Shown: piece by piece, positions 12,414 through 13,478 of the stretch
Layout: the number at the start of each line of letters is the position of its first letter
Position numbering within the stretch: the first letter of the stretch is position 1
Assembly (NCBI GenBank): GCA_027001345.1
Contig: JALTMS010000439.1
Location: 1 to 13,478, forward strand
DNA length: 13,478 nucleotides
Reading direction: 5' to 3'
From: Acidobacteriota bacterium
Lineage (GTDB): Bacteria; Acidobacteriota; Polarisedimenticolia; J045
Made by a program: the position numbers and the translations under genes
Notes under the pieces: generated by a model
The model's database searches: none
Told to the model about the DNA's origin: nothing
The model's input: only the letters and a program-made list of their open reading frames with translations

Positions 12414-12442
12414 AGAATACGGCGCCTGGGACTGCCTGTGAA
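12414..12442 (-). promoter_or_regulatory. Predicted promoter of the B3/4 gene
   Basis: On the minus strand, -35 TTCACA (12442-12437) and -10 TATTCT (12419-12414) are 17 nt apart. Transcription would start near 12407, about 69 nt before the ATG at 12338. It points towards the kinase promoter at 12361-12389, so the two predicted transcripts overlap at their 5' ends. Confidence 0.45.
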
Positions 12443-12445
12443 CGG

Positions 12446-13478
12446 ATGAATTCTTCTTCCCGACCCCGCACCTTCGGCCGCTACCGCGTGGTCCGGCTTC
12501 TCGGCCGGGGAGCGGTGGGGGAGGTCTATCTGGCCGAGGATCCGGCTCTCTCGCGCCGGGTGGCGGTCAAGACCCTCTCCGGCCTCGACGCTCTGCCGCC
12601 CGCCGAACAGGAGGAAGCTCGCGCCCGCTTTCTCAGAGAAGCCCGAGCGGCGGCGGCTCTGAGTCATCCCAACATCGTGACGATCTACGACGTCGGCGAG
12701 CAGGACGGTCAGCCCTACATGGCGATGGAGTACCTCGAGGGCGCGTCTGTCGATCGCTACGTGGCCGAGGGCCATCGACTGCCCGCGGTCAAGGTGGTGG
12801 AGATCGGCATGCAGGCGGCCCTGGCCCTCGACGAGGCTCATCGGGCGGGGATCGTGCACCGGGACATCAAGCCGGCCAACTTGGTGTTGATGCAGGACGG
12901 TTCGCTGAAGGTGGCCGACTTCGGTCTGGCCAAGGATCTACGCACCTCCCTGACCTCGGCCCAGACCCTGCTCGGCACTCCCAACTACATGTCACCCGAG
13001 CAGGTCGCCGGCGCTCCCCTCGACACCCGTTCGGATCTTTTTTCGCTGGCCGTCTGTCTGTTCGAGTTGCTCACCGGCCGGCGTCCTTTCGGTGGAGACA
13101 CGGTTTCGACAGTGCTCTACCGGATCGTCAATGACCCTCCCACGCCGCTACGAGAGCTGCGCGAGGATTTGCCCGAGCGCCTCGAGGCCCTCCTCGCGCG
13201 CTGTCTCGAAAAGGATCCCGCCCGGCGTCCGGCGACGGGCAACGAGGTGGCCCACGAGCTGCGCGAGGTGCTGACGGAAATGGGCGGGCTGCCCGCCTCA
13301 CTGAGCATCCCTGCGCCGGCGCGGGTGGTTCCGGCCGGGCCTGCCGGCGGTAGCGAGCAGAAGGGGAGCCCGACGACCGCTCGTCGCGGCCGCCGCTGGC
13401 GTCCGCTCGTCGGTCTGGGATTGTTGCTGGCGACCGCGGCGGCGGCGTGGACCCTGCCCCTGTGGTCGGGGGTCGATC
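12446..13478 (+). CDS. Hanks-type serine/threonine protein kinase (partial, 3' end outside window)
   Basis: The 344 visible residues give a complete eukaryotic-like kinase domain. Its features are the glycine loop GRGAVGEV (20-27), ATP-anchoring Lys42 in VAVK, Glu66 of helix C, catalytic HRDIKPAN (138-145) with Asp140, DFG at 158-160, the activation segment ending in GTPNYMSPEQ (177-186), and DTRSDLFSLAV (193-203). The Arg in LEKDPARRP (254-262) closes the domain. A Pro/Gly-rich juxtamembrane linker follows (about 285-320), then a probable membrane helix at about 321-338. An extracytoplasmic sensor domain is likely beyond the window, as in PknB-like receptors, but it cannot be seen. All catalytic residues are intact. 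The ATG at 12446 has no clear ribosome-binding site; it is chosen because the kinase domain begins directly after it and a promoter lies 50 nt upstream. Confidence 0.93.
   Translation, partial: MNSSSRPRTFGRYRVVRLLGRGAVGEVYLAEDPALSRRVAVKTLSGLDALPPAEQEEARARFLREARAAAALSHPNIVTIYDVGEQDGQPYMAMEYLEGASVDRYVAEGHRLPAVKVVEIGMQAALALDEAHRAGIVHRDIKPANLVLMQDGSLKVADFGLAKDLRTSLTSAQTLLGTPNYMSPEQVAGAPLDTRSDLFSLAVCLFELLTGRRPFGGDTVSTVLYRIVNDPPTPLRELREDLPERLEALLARCLEKDPARRPATGNEVAHELREVLTEMGGLPASLSIPAPARVVPAGPAGGSEQKGSPTTARRGRRWRPLVGLGLLLATAAAAWTLPLWSGVD

Noticed and set aside
10756..12471. A 571-codon minus-strand frame across atpE, atpF and the B3/4 gene
   Set aside because: It covers three genes with strong family evidence in other frames.
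1..13478. CRISPR arrays, insertion sequences, tRNA or rRNA genes, toxin-antitoxin or phage-defence genes
   Set aside because: No spaced direct repeats, transposase motifs or structural RNA were seen, and nearly all of the sequence is accounted for by housekeeping genes.

Overview
The window is GC-rich bacterial chromosome, tightly packed with ordinary housekeeping genes. I see no mobile element, CRISPR array, tRNA or rRNA. The organism is probably a high-GC deep-branching Gram-negative. Lipoproteins, a Hanks-type kinase, HEAT-repeat proteins and a gap-pgk-tpiA-secG cluster would fit Acidobacteriota or a similar phylum. That placement is inference from gene content only.

Region 1 (1-4971, minus strand) is a central-carbon operon. 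A HEAT-repeat protein comes first, then glyceraldehyde-3-phosphate dehydrogenase (gap), phosphoglycerate kinase (pgk) and triosephosphate isomerase (tpiA). secG follows; it has its own promoter-like site and runs off the left edge. The GAPDH departs from the usual catalytic loop (SCTTH instead of SCTTN) and is the most unusual enzyme here.

Region 2 (5112-7259, plus strand) is a cluster of three overlapping genes for exported proteins. They are a lipoprotein that joins a TPR-like helical segment to a GspG-type pseudopilin C-terminal domain, a DUF192 protein, and an unrecognised secreted protein.

Region 3 (7256-11640, plus strand) encodes proton-translocating membrane proteins. A lone nuoM (complex I subunit M) is followed by the membrane sector of F-type ATP synthase: an AtpI-like protein, a second small membrane protein, then atpB, atpE and atpF. 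No F1 genes (delta, alpha, gamma, beta, epsilon) follow, so the ATP synthase genes are split between loci. The c subunit has a signal-peptide-like extension, and the a subunit has the Glu/His pair in swapped order. A strong promoter before the Fo genes is overlapped by a perfect inverted repeat. A terminator-like hairpin sits just downstream of the nuoM promoter.

Region 4 (11670-13478) holds a solo B3/4-domain protein (minus strand) and, divergently, a serine/threonine protein kinase cut by the right edge. Their predicted promoters face each other so closely that the two transcripts would overlap at their 5' ends.

The predicted promoters share a -35 of TTGACC/TTGACA and a -10 of TAGGCT/TAGGAT/TACGCT, which suggests one housekeeping sigma-70-like consensus. 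I found no convincing new multi-gene system. The points that deserve follow-up are the divergent GAPDH, the lipoprotein-pseudopilin fusion and the promoter architectures.
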